In this document: positions 1 to 9,831 of the stretch, piece after piece | How positions within the stretch are numbered: the first letter of the stretch is position 1 | Layout: every line of letters begins with the position of its first letter | Assembly (NCBI RefSeq): GCF_003008615.1 | Contig: NZ_CP027657.1 | Location: 1,240,001-1,304,000 of the forward strand | Length of the DNA: 64,000 nucleotides | DNA from: Pseudomonas mendocina | Lineage (GTDB): Bacteria > Pseudomonadota > Gammaproteobacteria > Pseudomonadales > Pseudomonadaceae | Direction of reading: 5' to 3' | Program-made: the position numbers and the translations under genes | The notes under the pieces: generated by a model | What the model saw: only the letters and a program-made list of their open reading frames with translations | Told to the model about the DNA's origin: nothing | The model's database searches: none

Positions 1-429
1 ATCGGGCATCAGTTCGATGGCACCACGCAAGCCCACCGCCTGCAGTTTGAGCAGGACAATGTCACGAATCATTTCTTCAGGCAGTTGAGTGTGTACGCGC
101 AAGGGGAAGGCGACGTTCTCGAACACATCGAGATCGGTGAACAGCGCACCGCTCTGGAACAACACGCCCATTTGCTTGCGCATGTCGAACAACGCGTCGC
201 GCGACAATTGCGGCAGGTTGACGCCATTGACCAGAACGTTACCTGCCAAAGGTCGCAACTCGGCAGCGATCAGGCGCAGCAAGGTGGTCTTACCGCAGCC
301 GGAAGGCCCCATGATGCCGGTCACCTTGCCGCGCGGAATGCGGATGTCGACCTGGTCGAAAATCGCCCGCGCGCCACGCTGAAAACTGACGCCCTGCAAC
401 TCGATCGCGTACTCGTGCTCGGCGCTCAT
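1..429 (-). CDS. mlaF: MlaF, ATP-binding subunit of the phospholipid transporter (partial, 3' end outside window)
   Basis: This is the ATPase of the inner-membrane MlaFEDB complex, which moves phospholipids between the outer and inner membranes and so maintains outer-membrane lipid asymmetry. Only the first 143 codons are present. The translation shows the ABC Walker A motif GPSGCGKTT near residue 38 and a Q-loop (VLFQSG) near residue 85; the signature motif and Walker B lie beyond the window edge. The ATG at 427-429 has a GGAG ribosome site 5 nt upstream. It is divergent from kdsD, the arrangement I recall for other pseudomonads and gammaproteobacteria. The family is certain; the Mla assignment rests on the N-terminal sequence plus the kds/lpt neighbours. 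Confidence 0.9.
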   Translation of the reverse strand, partial: MSAEHEYAIELQGVSFQRGARAIFDQVDIRIPRGKVTGIMGPSGCGKTTLLRLIAAELRPLAGNVLVNGVNLPQLSRDALFDMRKQMGVLFQSGALFTDLDVFENVAFPLRVHTQLPEEMIRDIVLLKLQAVGLRGAIELMPD

Positions 430-669
430 CTGAACTCCTTGAAAATCAGGCCATCCTGGCAGACGCCGCCTCCACAAGCGAGGACACGCACCAGTAGAGG
501 GCCGAAATGGCCGCGGACTATAGCATTTGCTGGACATGCCGCCCAATAGCGGCCCATCGCAGCGTTCAGACTTGCGACAGCTTCATCACTGGAGCGACTC
601 AGCAAAGGTGAGCACTGCCGTCTTTTCTCGTTATAATCCCCGTCTTTTTTCGCCTAACAGCTCAGCTCA
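430..669. promoter_or_regulatory. Divergent promoter region between mlaF and kdsD
   Basis: This 240-nt gap separates two divergent envelope genes. On the plus strand a perfect TATAAT (632-637) lies about 30 nt before the kdsD ATG, but no good -35 hexamer is visible at 16-18 nt. On the minus strand TATAGT (complement of 517-522) is preceded, 18 nt away, by TTGGGC (complement of 541-546), a plausible sigma-70 promoter for mlaF. I see no gene in the interval. Confidence 0.4.
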
Positions 670-1644
670 ATGAACCAGACTCGCGACCTGATTGCCTCCG
701 CCCAACGCACCATCCGCCTCGAAATCGAAGCGGTGCAGGAGCTTTTGCCCCGTATCAACGCGGATTTCGTCAAGGCATGCGAGTTGATCCTGAGCTGCAA
801 GGGGCGTGTAGTTGTGGTTGGCATGGGCAAGTCGGGCCATATCGGCAACAAGATCGCCGCAACGCTTGCCAGTACCGGCACCACGGCCTTCTTCGTTCAC
901 CCCGCCGAGGCCAGTCATGGCGACATGGGCATGATCACCAAGGATGACATCGTCCTGGCCCTGTCCAATTCCGGCACAACCGCCGAAATCGTCACCCTGC
1001 TACCACTGATCAAGCGCCTGGGAATCCGTCTGATCAGCATGACCGGCAACCCCGAGTCGACGCTGGCCAAGGCCGCCGAGGTCAATCTCGATGCCCGCGT
1101 CTCCGAGGAAGCCTGTCCGCTGAACCTGGCCCCGACGTCCTCGACGACTGCCAGCCTGGTTCTCGGTGACGCGCTTGCCATTGCCCTGCTTGAAGCCCGC
1201 GGCTTTACCGCCGAAGACTTCGCCTTCTCTCACCCAGGCGGAGCACTGGGCCGTCGCTTGCTGCTCAAGGTAGAGAACGTCATGCACAGTGGCGAAAGCC
1301 TGCCCCAGGTCAAACGCGGAACCAGCCTGCGGGACGCGTTGCTGGAGATGACCCAGAAAGGCCTGGGCATGACCACCGTCATAGAGAGCGACGGTCACCT
1401 GGCCGGAATATTCACCGACGGTGACCTGCGCCGCGCACTGGACAAGGGTATCGATGTACGCCATGCGCAGATCGATGAAGTGATGACGCCTCATGGCAAG
1501 ACCGTTCACGCCGAAATGCTCGCCGCCGAGGCTTTGAAGATCATGGAAGACAACAAGATCAGCGCGCTGGTGGTGGTCGACGGCGATGATTACCCTGTCG
1601 GTGCCTTCAACCTCGGCGATCTGCTGCGCGCAGGGGTAATGTGA
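670..1644 (+). CDS. kdsD: D-arabinose 5-phosphate isomerase
   Basis: KdsD interconverts ribulose 5-phosphate and arabinose 5-phosphate, the first step towards KDO for the lipopolysaccharide inner core. The 324-residue protein has the family layout: an N-terminal SIS sugar-isomerase domain (about residues 40-175, with GMGKSGHIGNKIAATLAS and the phosphosugar-binding SNSGTTAE) followed by two CBS domains (about 205-320). It opens the kdsD-kdsC-lptC-lptA-lptB run. Its TGA overlaps the kdsC start, so the two consecutive KDO enzymes are probably translationally coupled. Length and motifs fit the family with nothing missing. Confidence 0.96.
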   Translation: MNQTRDLIASAQRTIRLEIEAVQELLPRINADFVKACELILSCKGRVVVVGMGKSGHIGNKIAATLASTGTTAFFVHPAEASHGDMGMITKDDIVLALSNSGTTAEIVTLLPLIKRLGIRLISMTGNPESTLAKAAEVNLDARVSEEACPLNLAPTSSTTASLVLGDALAIALLEARGFTAEDFAFSHPGGALGRRLLLKVENVMHSGESLPQVKRGTSLRDALLEMTQKGLGMTTVIESDGHLAGIFTDGDLRRALDKGIDVRHAQIDEVMTPHGKTVHAEMLAAEALKIMEDNKISALVVVDGDDYPVGAFNLGDLLRAGVM

Positions 1645-2165
1645 TGAACGACCTTCTGCAACGCGCCCGTGCTGTCAAACTGGCTATCTTCGATGTCGAT
1701 GGCGTACTCACCGATGGTCGCCTGTACTTTCTCGAAGACGGCAGCGAATTCAAGACGTTCAACACCCTCGACGGCCATGGCATCAAGATGCTGATCGGCT
1801 CGGGCGTACGCACCGCCATCATCAGCGGCCGCAAGACACCCGTAGTCGAGCGCCGTGCCAACAACCTCGGCATCCAGCACCTGTTCCAGGGCCGCGAAGA
1901 CAAGCTCGTCGTTCTCGACGGCCTGCTTGCCGAACTCGGCCTAAGCTATGAGCAGGTCGCCTATCTCGGCGACGACCTGCCGGATCTTCCAGTTATTCGC
2001 CGGGTCGGATTGGGCATGGCCGTAGCCAGCGCCGACAGCTTCGTCCGCCAGCACGCCCACGGCGTGACCCAGGCTCGTGGCGGTGACGGTGCGGCACGGG
2101 AATTCTGCGAACTGATCATGCGTGCCCAAGGCACGCTGGATGCGGCCCAAGCCGCTTACCTGTAG
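1644..2165 (+). CDS. kdsC: 3-deoxy-D-manno-octulosonate 8-phosphate phosphatase
   Basis: KdsC hydrolyses KDO 8-phosphate to KDO. It is a small HAD-superfamily phosphatase without a cap domain. Visible motifs are FDVDGVLTDG near the N-terminus (nucleophile Asp and acid/base Asp), IISGR, and LGDDLPDLPV near residue 110 (metal-binding aspartates). Two starts are possible, GTG at 1641 and ATG at 1644. I chose the ATG, giving 173 residues, because it sits 7 nt after AGGGG and overlaps the kdsD stop codon. lptC follows after 8 nt. Confidence 0.95.
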   Translation: MNDLLQRARAVKLAIFDVDGVLTDGRLYFLEDGSEFKTFNTLDGHGIKMLIGSGVRTAIISGRKTPVVERRANNLGIQHLFQGREDKLVVLDGLLAELGLSYEQVAYLGDDLPDLPVIRRVGLGMAVASADSFVRQHAHGVTQARGGDGAAREFCELIMRAQGTLDAAQAAYL

Positions 2166-2173
2166 AGCACAGC

Positions 2174-2740
2174 ATGCTGCGTAAAGCCCTCAACACCCTG
2201 ATCTTCGTTCTGATCGCTGGCGCCGTGGCGGCGCTCGGCTACTGGAACATCGCACCAGACAGCGCCCGACAGACTCAACAGGCCAGTGATGACGATGCCG
2301 TGGACTTCTACGTCCTTGGTGCACACACCGTGCAGTATCAGGATGACGGCAAGCTGCACTACCGCATGACCGCCGATAAGCTCGAGCACATCAAAAGCAC
2401 CGACATCACCTTGATCGACACACCCAAACTGGATCTGTACCGCGGCACCGAGCTGCCTTGGAAGGTCACCAGTCAGCGCGCCGAGGTTTCTCCTGGCGGT
2501 GTCGAAGTAGAGCTGATCGACGACGTACGCATCGCCCGCACCGATGCCAAGGGTCGCCCGACGGTCATCACCAGCAGCCGCATGACCGTGATTCCTGACA
2601 AGGAATATGCGCAGACCGAGCAAGCCGTTAGAATCGAGGCCGCCAACGGGGTGACCACGGCACAAGGAATGAAAGCGTACTTGAATGACGGCCGGATGAT
2701 CCTGCCGTCCAACGTAAGAGGCCAGCATGAGGTTCGTTAA
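2174..2740 (+). CDS. lptC: LptC, inner-membrane component of the LPS transport bridge
   Basis: LptC is a bitopic inner-membrane protein whose periplasmic beta-jellyroll receives lipopolysaccharide from LptB2FG and passes it to LptA. The 188-residue product has one N-terminal membrane segment (about residues 8-25) followed by a periplasmic domain with the family pattern (DFYVLGAHTVQYQDDGKLHY, then LTLIDTPKLDLY-like strands). The last 14 nt overlap the start of lptA. LptC sequences diverge quickly, so the identification leans on length, topology and position between kdsC and lptA. Confidence 0.93.
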   Translation: MLRKALNTLIFVLIAGAVAALGYWNIAPDSARQTQQASDDDAVDFYVLGAHTVQYQDDGKLHYRMTADKLEHIKSTDITLIDTPKLDLYRGTELPWKVTSQRAEVSPGGVEVELIDDVRIARTDAKGRPTVITSSRMTVIPDKEYAQTEQAVRIEAANGVTTAQGMKAYLNDGRMILPSNVRGQHEVR

Positions 2741-3265
2741 TACCCTCCCCCTGATTCTCAGCCTCGGCGCCGCATTGGGAAGCGCGGCTGCCTGGGCTCT
2801 GCCATCGGATCGCGACCAGCCAATCCGCATCCAGGCCGACAGTGCCGAACTGGATGACAAGCAAGGTGTAGCTGTCTATCGCGGCGACGTGATCATCACT
2901 CAGGGCACCCTGAAGATCACCGGCGATACCGTGACCATCACCCAGACCAACAGTGGTGACATCGACGTCTTCACCTCGGTGGGCAATCTCGCCTACTACG
3001 AGCAGAAGCCCGCCGTGGACAAGGACATCGTCAAGGCCTATGGCCGCACCATCCAGTATTTCGCCAGCAATGAGCGCATCGTACTGATCGACCAGGCCAA
3101 GGTGATCCAGGAAGGCAATACCTTCGAAGGCGAGAAGATCGTCTACGACACCCGCCGCCAGATCGTCAACGCTGGCCGCGCCACTGGCACCAATGTCGGC
3201 ACGCCGCGCCCGCGCATCGACATGGTCATCCAACCGAAGAACAAACCCGCGGATCAGCAGCAGTA

Positions 3266-3266
<1 letters not shown>
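2727..3266 (+). CDS. lptA: LptA (LptH), periplasmic LPS transport protein
   Basis: This protein forms the periplasmic bridge that carries lipopolysaccharide from LptC to LptD at the outer membrane; the P. aeruginosa orthologue is called LptH. The 179-residue precursor has a Sec signal peptide (residues 1-24, ending AAAWA) and then an OstA-type beta domain ([22 protein letters not shown], and [10 protein letters not shown] near the C-terminus). It overlaps lptC by 14 nt, and its TAA shares one base with the lptB ATG (TAATG). Confidence 0.95.
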
Positions 3267-3991
<725 letters not shown>

Positions 3992-4127
3992 GCCTGCGGA
4001 TATTTCACTACAGAAATATGGCACCCCCTAGGCAAAATCGAGAACATCAGGCATATAATTTGCTTCCTGGCGGCGCTTCGGCGCCCTGATGTGGAAGGCG
4101 TAACTCGCCGGTAAATTAAGGTCTGCA
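3992..4127 (+). promoter_or_regulatory. lptB-rpoN intergenic region with a TATAAT box
   Basis: A perfect TATAAT at 4054-4059 lies about 70 nt before the rpoN ATG. The -35 position has only a weak match. A short GC hairpin (GGCGGCGC TTC GGCGCC-like, about 4070-4085) follows and would lie in the rpoN leader. This suggests rpoN can be transcribed independently of the lpt genes. Confidence 0.4.
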
Positions 4128-5624
4128 ATGAAACCATCGCTAGTCCTCAAGATGGGCCAGCAGCTGACGATGACCCCGCAGCTGCAACAGGCTATCCGCC
4201 TCCTCCAACTGTCCACCCTGGATCTGCAGCAGGAAATCCAGGAGGCGCTGGAGTCCAACCCCATGCTCGAGCGCCAGGAAGACGGCGACGATTTCGACAA
4301 CAGCGACCCGATGGCCGATGGCGCCGAAAGCGCCACTCCCAGCCCTCAGAGCAAAGAAGAGAGCTATCAGGAAACCACTCCAACGGTAGATAACCTGGAG
4401 GAAGGCGAATGGGGCGAGCGCATTCCCAATGAGTTGCCGGTCGATACGGCCTGGGAAGACGTCTACCAGACCAGCGCCAGCAGCCTGCCGAGCAATGACG
4501 ACGATGAGTGGGATTTCACCACCCGCACCTCCAGCGGTGAAAGCCTGCAGAGCCACCTGCTCTGGCAACTCAACCTGGCGCCCATGTCGGACAAGGATCG
4601 GCTGATCGCTGCCACCCTGATCGACTGCATCAACAACGATGGCTATCTGGAGGAAACCCTCGAGGAAGTCACCGAATCATTCGACCCCGAACTGGATATC
4701 GAGCTCGATGAAGTGGAAGTGGTGCTGCACCGCATCCAGCAGTTCGAACCAGCGGGCATCGGTGCCCGCGACCTGCGCGAGTGCCTGCTGCTGCAACTGC
4801 GCCAGTTGCCTGCCAACACCCCGTGGCTGAACGAAACCCAGCGTGTCGTCAGCGACTACCTGGAAGTGCTCGGCAGCCGTGACTATGCCCAGCTGCTGCG
4901 CCGCATGAAGCTCAAGGAAGACGAGCTCAAGCAGGTCATCGACCTGATCCAGCGCCTCAACCCGCGTCCGGGTTCGCAGATCGAATCCAGCGAACCGGAA
5001 TACGTCGTGCCGGACGTCATCGTGCGCAAGCACAACGACCGCTGGCTGGTTGAGCTGAATCAGGAAGCCATGCCACGCCTGCGCGTCAACCCGCAGTATG
5101 CCGGCTTCGTCAAACGCGCCGACTCCAGCGCCGACAACACCTTCATGCGCAACCAGCTGCAGGAAGCACGCTGGTTCATCAAGAGTCTGCAGAGCCGCAA
5201 CGAAACCCTGATGAAGGTCGCCACGCAGATCGTCGAGCACCAGCGCGGCTTCCTAGACTACGGCGACGAGGCGATGAAACCGCTGGTACTGCATGACATC
5301 GCCGAAGCGGTAGGCATGCACGAGTCGACCATTTCACGCGTTACCACGCAGAAATTCATGCATACCCCGCGTGGTATTTACGAGCTGAAATATTTCTTCT
5401 CCAGCCACGTCAGCACCTCCGAAGGCGGTGAATGCTCGTCCACCGCGATACGCGCGATCATCAAAAAACTGGTTGCAGCAGAAAACGCGAAAAAGCCGTT
5501 GAGCGACAGCAAGATCGCTGGTTTACTGGAGGCACAAGGCATCCAAGTCGCCCGCAGGACGGTTGCCAAATACCGTGAATCCCTCGGTATAGCGCCCTCC
5601 AGCGAACGCAAGCGACTGATGTAG
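4128..5624 (+). CDS. rpoN: RNA polymerase sigma-54 factor
   Basis: Sigma-54 directs RNA polymerase to -24/-12 promoters used for nitrogen assimilation, motility and other regulons, with AAA+ enhancer-binding proteins. The 498-residue product has the glutamine-rich region I (residues 1-50, [20 protein letters not shown]), an acidic region II, the core-binding domain, a helix-turn-helix ([13 protein letters not shown]) and the RpoN box [10 protein letters not shown] at residues 475-484. The downstream order hpf-ptsN-rapZ-ptsO is the classic proteobacterial rpoN cluster. Confidence 0.98.
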   Translation: MKPSLVLKMGQQLTMTPQLQQAIRLLQLSTLDLQQEIQEALESNPMLERQEDGDDFDNSDPMADGAESATPSPQSKEESYQETTPTVDNLEEGEWGERIPNELPVDTAWEDVYQTSASSLPSNDDDEWDFTTRTSSGESLQSHLLWQLNLAPMSDKDRLIAATLIDCINNDGYLEETLEEVTESFDPELDIELDEVEVVLHRIQQFEPAGIGARDLRECLLLQLRQLPANTPWLNETQRVVSDYLEVLGSRDYAQLLRRMKLKEDELKQVIDLIQRLNPRPGSQIESSEPEYVVPDVIVRKHNDRWLVELNQEAMPRLRVNPQYAGFVKRADSSADNTFMRNQLQEARWFIKSLQSRNETLMKVATQIVEHQRGFLDYGDEAMKPLVLHDIAEAVGMHESTISRVTTQKFMHTPRGIYELKYFFSSHVSTSEGGECSSTAIRAIIKKLVAAENAKKPLSDSKIAGLLEAQGIQVARRTVAKYRESLGIAPSSERKRLM

Positions 5625-5717
5625 GCCAAGGGGGCGACATGCCTCCAAGCCAACGTGTTCCGGTGGCGGATTCTCATGGAATCCGTCTCTTACACAAGGC
5701 AACAAGGAGAAAGCGGT

Positions 5718-6026
5718 ATGCAAGTCAACATCAGTGGACATCAGCTGGATGTGACCGACGCCCTGCGTGACTATATCGGCGAGAAACTCGGCCGACTGGA
5801 ACGTCACTTCGACAAGATCACCAACGTTCAGGTGACCATGGAGGTCGAAAAGCTCAAGCAAAAGATCGAAGCCACCCTGCACATCGCTGGCGGCGAAGTC
5901 GTCGCCAACGCCGAGCACTCGGACATGTATGCAGCTATCGACCTGCTGGCCGATAAGCTCGACCGCCAACTCATCAAGCACAAGGAAAAGCAGCTCGACC
6001 GCCTGCAAGGCGCCACAGCCCGCTAA
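5718..6026 (+). CDS. hpf: Ribosome hibernation promoting factor (short form)
   Basis: HPF binds the 30S A/P-site region and promotes 100S ribosome dimers in stationary phase. The product is 102 residues, the short form without a C-terminal dimerisation domain. It starts MQVNISGHQLDVT and has the conserved helix ALRDYIGEKLGRLERHFD. The start at 5718 is supported by AAGGAGAAAGCGGT immediately upstream; an in-frame ATG at 5655 is not supported by a ribosome site or by family length. Confidence 0.96.
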   Translation: MQVNISGHQLDVTDALRDYIGEKLGRLERHFDKITNVQVTMEVEKLKQKIEATLHIAGGEVVANAEHSDMYAAIDLLADKLDRQLIKHKEKQLDRLQGATAR

Positions 6027-6038
6027 CATCCATCCTTC

Positions 6039-6503
6039 ATGATCCGACTTGAAAACATCCTGACCCCCGGCCGTTCCCTAGTGAACGCGCCGGGCGGCAG
6101 CAAAAAGCGCGTGCTCGAACAGATCGCCAACCTGATCGCGCGCGACCTGTCAGACCTGGATGCCCAGGATATCTTCGAAAGCCTGATTGCCCGCGAAAAG
6201 CTCGGTTCCACTGGCTTCGGCAACGGCATTGCCATTCCTCACTGCCGCCTGGAGGGTTGCGACGCACCGATCAGCGCAGTGCTGCACCTGGAAACGGCCG
6301 TGGACTTCGACGCCATCGATGGCGCCCCGGTCGATCTACTGTTCGTCCTGCTGGTACCGCAGGCGGCAACCGACGCTCACCTCGAACTGCTACGCCAGAT
6401 CGCCGGCATGCTCGAAAGCCAGCAGGTCTGTGAACGCCTGCGCCAGGCACCAAGCGGCGAAGAACTCTATCGACTGATAGTCGAGATTCAGAACGGTCAA
6501 TGA
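6039..6503 (+). CDS. ptsN: PTS IIA-like nitrogen regulatory protein PtsN
   Basis: PtsN (EIIA-Ntr) is the terminal phosphoacceptor of the regulatory PTS-Ntr chain (PtsP to PtsO to PtsN). It controls potassium transport, metabolism and stress responses in other proteobacteria. The 154-residue protein has the EIIA fold motif GIAIPHCR with the phosphorylatable His68. Its TGA overlaps the rapZ ATG by 4 nt. No sugar-specific EIIB or EIIC is nearby, as expected for the regulatory branch. Confidence 0.96.
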   Translation: MIRLENILTPGRSLVNAPGGSKKRVLEQIANLIARDLSDLDAQDIFESLIAREKLGSTGFGNGIAIPHCRLEGCDAPISAVLHLETAVDFDAIDGAPVDLLFVLLVPQAATDAHLELLRQIAGMLESQQVCERLRQAPSGEELYRLIVEIQNGQ

Positions 6504-7363
6504 GCATGCGCCTGATCATCGTCAGCGGTCGCTCCGGCTCGGGCAAGAGCACCGCCCTCGATGTACTCGAGGACAATGGCTTTTACTGCATCGACAACCT
6601 GCCGGCCGGTCTGCTACCGGATCTAGCCGAACGTTTTCTCCCGCATAGCGACATGCTGCTGCCGCAGGTCGCGGTCTCCATCGATGCGCGTAACCTGCTG
6701 AGCCAGTTGCGCCGCTTCCCCGAACTGCTCGATGAAGTACGCAAACGCAACATTCGCTGCGACGTGCTGTACCTGGATGCCGAAGACGAGACCCTGCTCA
6801 AGCGTTTCTCGGAAACCCGCCGTCGCCACCCACTGACCAATGACAATCGCTCATTGGCCGAAGCCATCGCCTACGAAAGCCAGTTGCTGGCGCCGATCAC
6901 CGATCGTGCCGACCTGAAGATCGACACCACCCGCCTGAACCTCTACCAGCTACGCGATACGCTAAAATTGCGCCTGCTCGGCCAGACCCAGACGGGCACC
7001 GCCTTTCTCGTCGAATCCTTCGGTTTCAAACGCGGCATGCCGGTAGACGCCGATCTGGTATTCGATGCGCGTTGCCTGCCCAACCCCTACTGGAAACCCG
7101 AGCTGCGGGATTTTTCCGGGCTCGATCAACCGGTCATCGACTACCTCGCCGCACAGCCGGAAGTGGAGGAGATGTACCAGGATATCCACGCCTACCTGGA
7201 CAAGTGGCTGCCGCGTTTCGCTGCCAGTAACCGCGCCTACGTGACTATCGCCATTGGCTGCACGGGAGGCCATCACCGCTCGGTCTACCTGGCAAGCCGC
7301 CTGAGCGAGGCCCTGAAACAGTCATTGCAAAACGTCCAGGTTCGTCACCGCGACCTCAGTTAA
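6500..7363 (+). CDS. rapZ: RNase adapter protein RapZ
   Basis: RapZ is a nucleotide-binding RNA-binding protein. In enterobacteria it targets the GlmZ/GlmY system to regulate glucosamine 6-phosphate synthase; its pseudomonad target is less clear. The 287-residue protein has Walker A GRSGSGKS at residues 10-17, and the C-terminal half carries the family motif [15 protein letters not shown]. The start overlaps the ptsN stop. The ATG two codons downstream (6506) gives the more usual [11 protein letters not shown] terminus and is an equally good start. Confidence 0.95.
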   Translation: MSMRLIIVSGRSGSGKSTALDVLEDNGFYCIDNLPAGLLPDLAERFLPHSDMLLPQVAVSIDARNLLSQLRRFPELLDEVRKRNIRCDVLYLDAEDETLLKRFSETRRRHPLTNDNRSLAEAIAYESQLLAPITDRADLKIDTTRLNLYQLRDTLKLRLLGQTQTGTAFLVESFGFKRGMPVDADLVFDARCLPNPYWKPELRDFSGLDQPVIDYLAAQPEVEEMYQDIHAYLDKWLPRFAASNRAYVTIAIGCTGGHHRSVYLASRLSEALKQSLQNVQVRHRDLS

Positions 7364-7378
7364 GGAACCACAGCCGCG

Positions 7379-7651
7379 ATGCCAGCCCGTGAAATCACCA
7401 TCATCAACAAGCTCGGCCTGCATGCCCGCGCGGCGGCCAAGTTCGTCGGCGTTGCGAGCACCTATCCATGCCAGGTGCGTATAGGGCGCGCCCCAGAAAG
7501 CCTGGTGGATGGCAAGAGCATCATGGCGGTCATGATGCTCGCCGCCGGCAAAGGCACGCCAGTACACCTGCATACCGAAGGTGCCCAGGAGCAAGAGGCG
7601 ATGGATGCGCTGATCGGGCTGATCGAAAACTACTTCGACGAAGGCGAGTAG
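7379..7651 (+). CDS. ptsO: Phosphocarrier protein NPr (HPr-like)
   Basis: NPr transfers phosphate from PtsP (EI-Ntr) to PtsN. The 90-residue HPr-fold protein has the active-site histidine His15 in LGLHARAAAKF and the regulatory-site segment KSIMAVMMLAAGKG. It lies 15 nt after rapZ and ends the rpoN cluster. A ZIP gene converges on it 50 nt downstream with no strong terminator between them. Confidence 0.96.
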   Translation: MPAREITIINKLGLHARAAAKFVGVASTYPCQVRIGRAPESLVDGKSIMAVMMLAAGKGTPVHLHTEGAQEQEAMDALIGLIENYFDEGE

Positions 7652-7701
7652 CGCCGCCTGGCGCGCAATACGCACATCCTCCCCGTTCTGATGGCAATCG
7701 C

Positions 7702-8613
7702 CTACACCAACGCGGTATCCAGCACCATCATCAGACAAAAGCCGGCCGCCACAGCCAGACTGGCATCGGCGCGGTGTCCATTGGCATGAGCTTCGGGAAT
7801 GATCTCGTGGATCACGGCGAACAGCATGGCCCCGGCAGCCAGCGCCAAGCCCCATGGCAGCAGCACGTGCGACACACCTACCAGCCAGGCGCAGAGCACG
7901 GCGAACACAGGTTCCACCAGGCCTGACGCTGCACCGATCAGGACTGCCTGGCCCCGCCCCATTCCCGCGCTGGCCAGCACCAGGGCGACGATCAGCCCCT
8001 CCGGTACGTCCTGCAGGGCGATGCCGATAGCCAAACTATCGGCGCCACTCAGTCCCGCCCCTGCCGCTACGCCAACGGCCATGCCTTCGGGCACGTTGTG
8101 CAGCATGATGGCAATGACGAACAGCAAAACCCCGGAGGCCAGGCCGTCCTGCGCTCGATCAGACTCGTCGTGACGCTGTCGCTGCGCCAGCAGTCGTCCC
8201 AGCCCCAACAGCGCCGCAGCCCCCAGCAACACACCGATACTGGTGAGCATGCCCGCACTCCAGGGACTGAAGCCCTGCTCGCCGGCGACCTCGAGCGCAG
8301 GTACCAACAGCGAAAACACTGTCGCTGCGAGCATCACACCCCCGCCGAAGCCCAGCAACCGGCCGTGCCAACGCTCAGACAACTCGCCCATGAACAACAC
8401 CGGCAAGGCACCGAGAGCAGTCCCTGTTGCGCATAGCAGGCCACCACGCAGCGCCCGCAACAGTTCAGGCTGCGCGTTCTGGTCGAGCATTACGAGCGCC
8501 TGGATGAGCAACAACAAGCCGCCGCACAGCAGAATCGCGCCACCGAGCAGATAGCGAAAAACCCGGCCATGGAGGTCGGGCAAGGACGTCAGCAAGGTTC
8601 GCATCCTGTTCAC
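7702..8613 (-). CDS. ZIP-family divalent metal transporter
   Basis: Members of this family import zinc, iron or manganese across the inner membrane. The 303-residue product has about eight hydrophobic segments and the two ZIP metal-site motifs, HNVPEG in helix IV and DVPEG in helix V, where the second lacks the usual leading His. It starts GTG 11 nt after the sodA stop with AGGCGG upstream; an ATG three codons further in is possible. As the last gene behind fagA-fumC-orfX-sodA it is probably Fur-controlled. A manganese or iron role alongside the Mn-type SOD is an inference. Confidence 0.85.
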   Translation of the reverse strand: MNRMRTLLTSLPDLHGRVFRYLLGGAILLCGGLLLLIQALVMLDQNAQPELLRALRGGLLCATGTALGALPVLFMGELSERWHGRLLGFGGGVMLAATVFSLLVPALEVAGEQGFSPWSAGMLTSIGVLLGAAALLGLGRLLAQRQRHDESDRAQDGLASGVLLFVIAIMLHNVPEGMAVGVAAGAGLSGADSLAIGIALQDVPEGLIVALVLASAGMGRGQAVLIGAASGLVEPVFAVLCAWLVGVSHVLLPWGLALAAGAMLFAVIHEIIPEAHANGHRADASLAVAAGFCLMMVLDTALV

Positions 8614-8624
8614 AATCCGCCTGT

Positions 8625-9236
8625 TCAGCTCAGGGCCTGTCGATATCGGCGCGCCACTTCACGCCATTCGATTACATTGAAGAACGCGCCGATGTATTCC
8701 GGCCGGCGGTTCTGATAACGCAGGTAGTAGGCATGCTCCCAGACATCGAGACCGAGAATCGGCGTATTGCCATGCATCAGCGGGCTGTCCTGATTGGCAC
8801 TGCTTTCCACTACCAGCTTCTTCTCCGGCGTCACGCTGAGCCAGGCCCAGCCGCTACCGAAGCGGGTCAGTGCAGCCTTGGTGAACAAATCCTTGAAAGC
8901 CGCGAACCCACCTAGTTCGGCATCGATAGCCGCCGCCAGTTCACCCGCTGGGAGCCCGCCACCGCCGGGCGACATCACCGTCCAGAACAGGCTGTGGTTG
9001 GCGTGCCCGCCACCCTGGTTGATCAGTGCCGCATGCAGGCTCTGCGGCAAGGCGCTCAACTGACCGAGCAGTTCCTCGACCGGCACCTCGGCGTAGGGCG
9101 TTCCCTCCAGTGCTGCATTCAGGTTGTTGATATACGTTTGATGATGCTTGCTGTAGTGGATTTCCATGGTCTGCGCATCGATGTGCGGCTCCAGAGCATC
9201 GTAGGCGTATGGCAGTACTGGCAGGCTATGAGGCAT
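8625..9236 (-). CDS. sodA: Superoxide dismutase, Mn type
   Basis: This enzyme dismutates superoxide in the cytoplasm. The 203-residue protein has the four metal ligands His27, His81, Asp164 and His168 (the last two in DVWEHAYYL). The [11 protein letters not shown] segment and the Gln in NQDSPLM are features of manganese rather than iron enzymes. In P. aeruginosa the equivalent gene is in the Fur-repressed fagA-fumC-orfX-sodA operon, which lets the cell switch to a manganese enzyme when iron is scarce. The same order is seen here. Confidence 0.95.
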   Translation of the reverse strand: MPHSLPVLPYAYDALEPHIDAQTMEIHYSKHHQTYINNLNAALEGTPYAEVPVEELLGQLSALPQSLHAALINQGGGHANHSLFWTVMSPGGGGLPAGELAAAIDAELGGFAAFKDLFTKAALTRFGSGWAWLSVTPEKKLVVESSANQDSPLMHGNTPILGLDVWEHAYYLRYQNRRPEYIGAFFNVIEWREVARRYRQALS

Positions 9237-9248
9237 GAGCGGTCTCCT

Positions 9249-9701
9249 TCAGTGGTAGTGGCGGCCATGACTGGCCTGATTGTTCGCTGGGCGCTGCCAG
9301 GCATGACGCTGCGAGGCGCCAAGCAGACGATCGGTACGCGGAAAGGCACCGTGCTCGCTGATGAACTGCAACAGCTCCAGGTAGGTGCGACGGCTGTGAT
9401 GCAGGGCAACCTCACGCAGGGCCTGCGGCTGCTGCATGTCGGCCAGGGTCTGCAGAAGGCGCTCATGGCTTGCACAGAGGTTCTCCGCAGCCTCCTCCGG
9501 CTGACCCAGTGTCAGATGCAGGTCGGCCAGGTTGTGGTGCGAAATGACGAAGGCGGCAACCGCCATGTTGTGATCGGACCAGCGCCCGAACATCACCTGC
9601 GCCTCAGCCAGGGCCTGCAGATAAAGCTCGCGAGCCTGCACCCAATCGCCCTGGGAGAAACAGCGATTGCCCGTTTCGATGATGGTTTTCCAGTGCTCCA
9701 T
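9249..9701 (-). CDS. Conserved protein of the fumC-sodA operon (orfX)
   Basis: The 150-residue protein of unknown function sits between fumC and sodA, the position of orfX in P. aeruginosa. The N-terminal ~100 residues read as TPR-like paired helices (GNRCFSQGDWVQARELYLQALAEA and SHHNLADLHLTLGQPEEAAENL). The C-terminus is rich in His and Asn (NNQASHGRHYH), which could bind metal, though that is speculative. It ends 12 nt before sodA, so it is almost certainly cotranscribed. Confidence 0.85.
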   Translation of the reverse strand: MEHWKTIIETGNRCFSQGDWVQARELYLQALAEAQVMFGRWSDHNMAVAAFVISHHNLADLHLTLGQPEEAAENLCASHERLLQTLADMQQPQALREVALHHSRRTYLELLQFISEHGAFPRTDRLLGASQRHAWQRPANNQASHGRHYH

Positions 9702-9831
9702 GACAGACCTCCTGATAGGAACCGAGCCACGCCATGCGGCATGCCGAGCCCATCTCGAAAGCGCCTGCTATCGCGCGTTCGAGATGGGCAAAGCACCCCA
9801 GCGACATGACCGGAACTGAAGGGAAAACGGC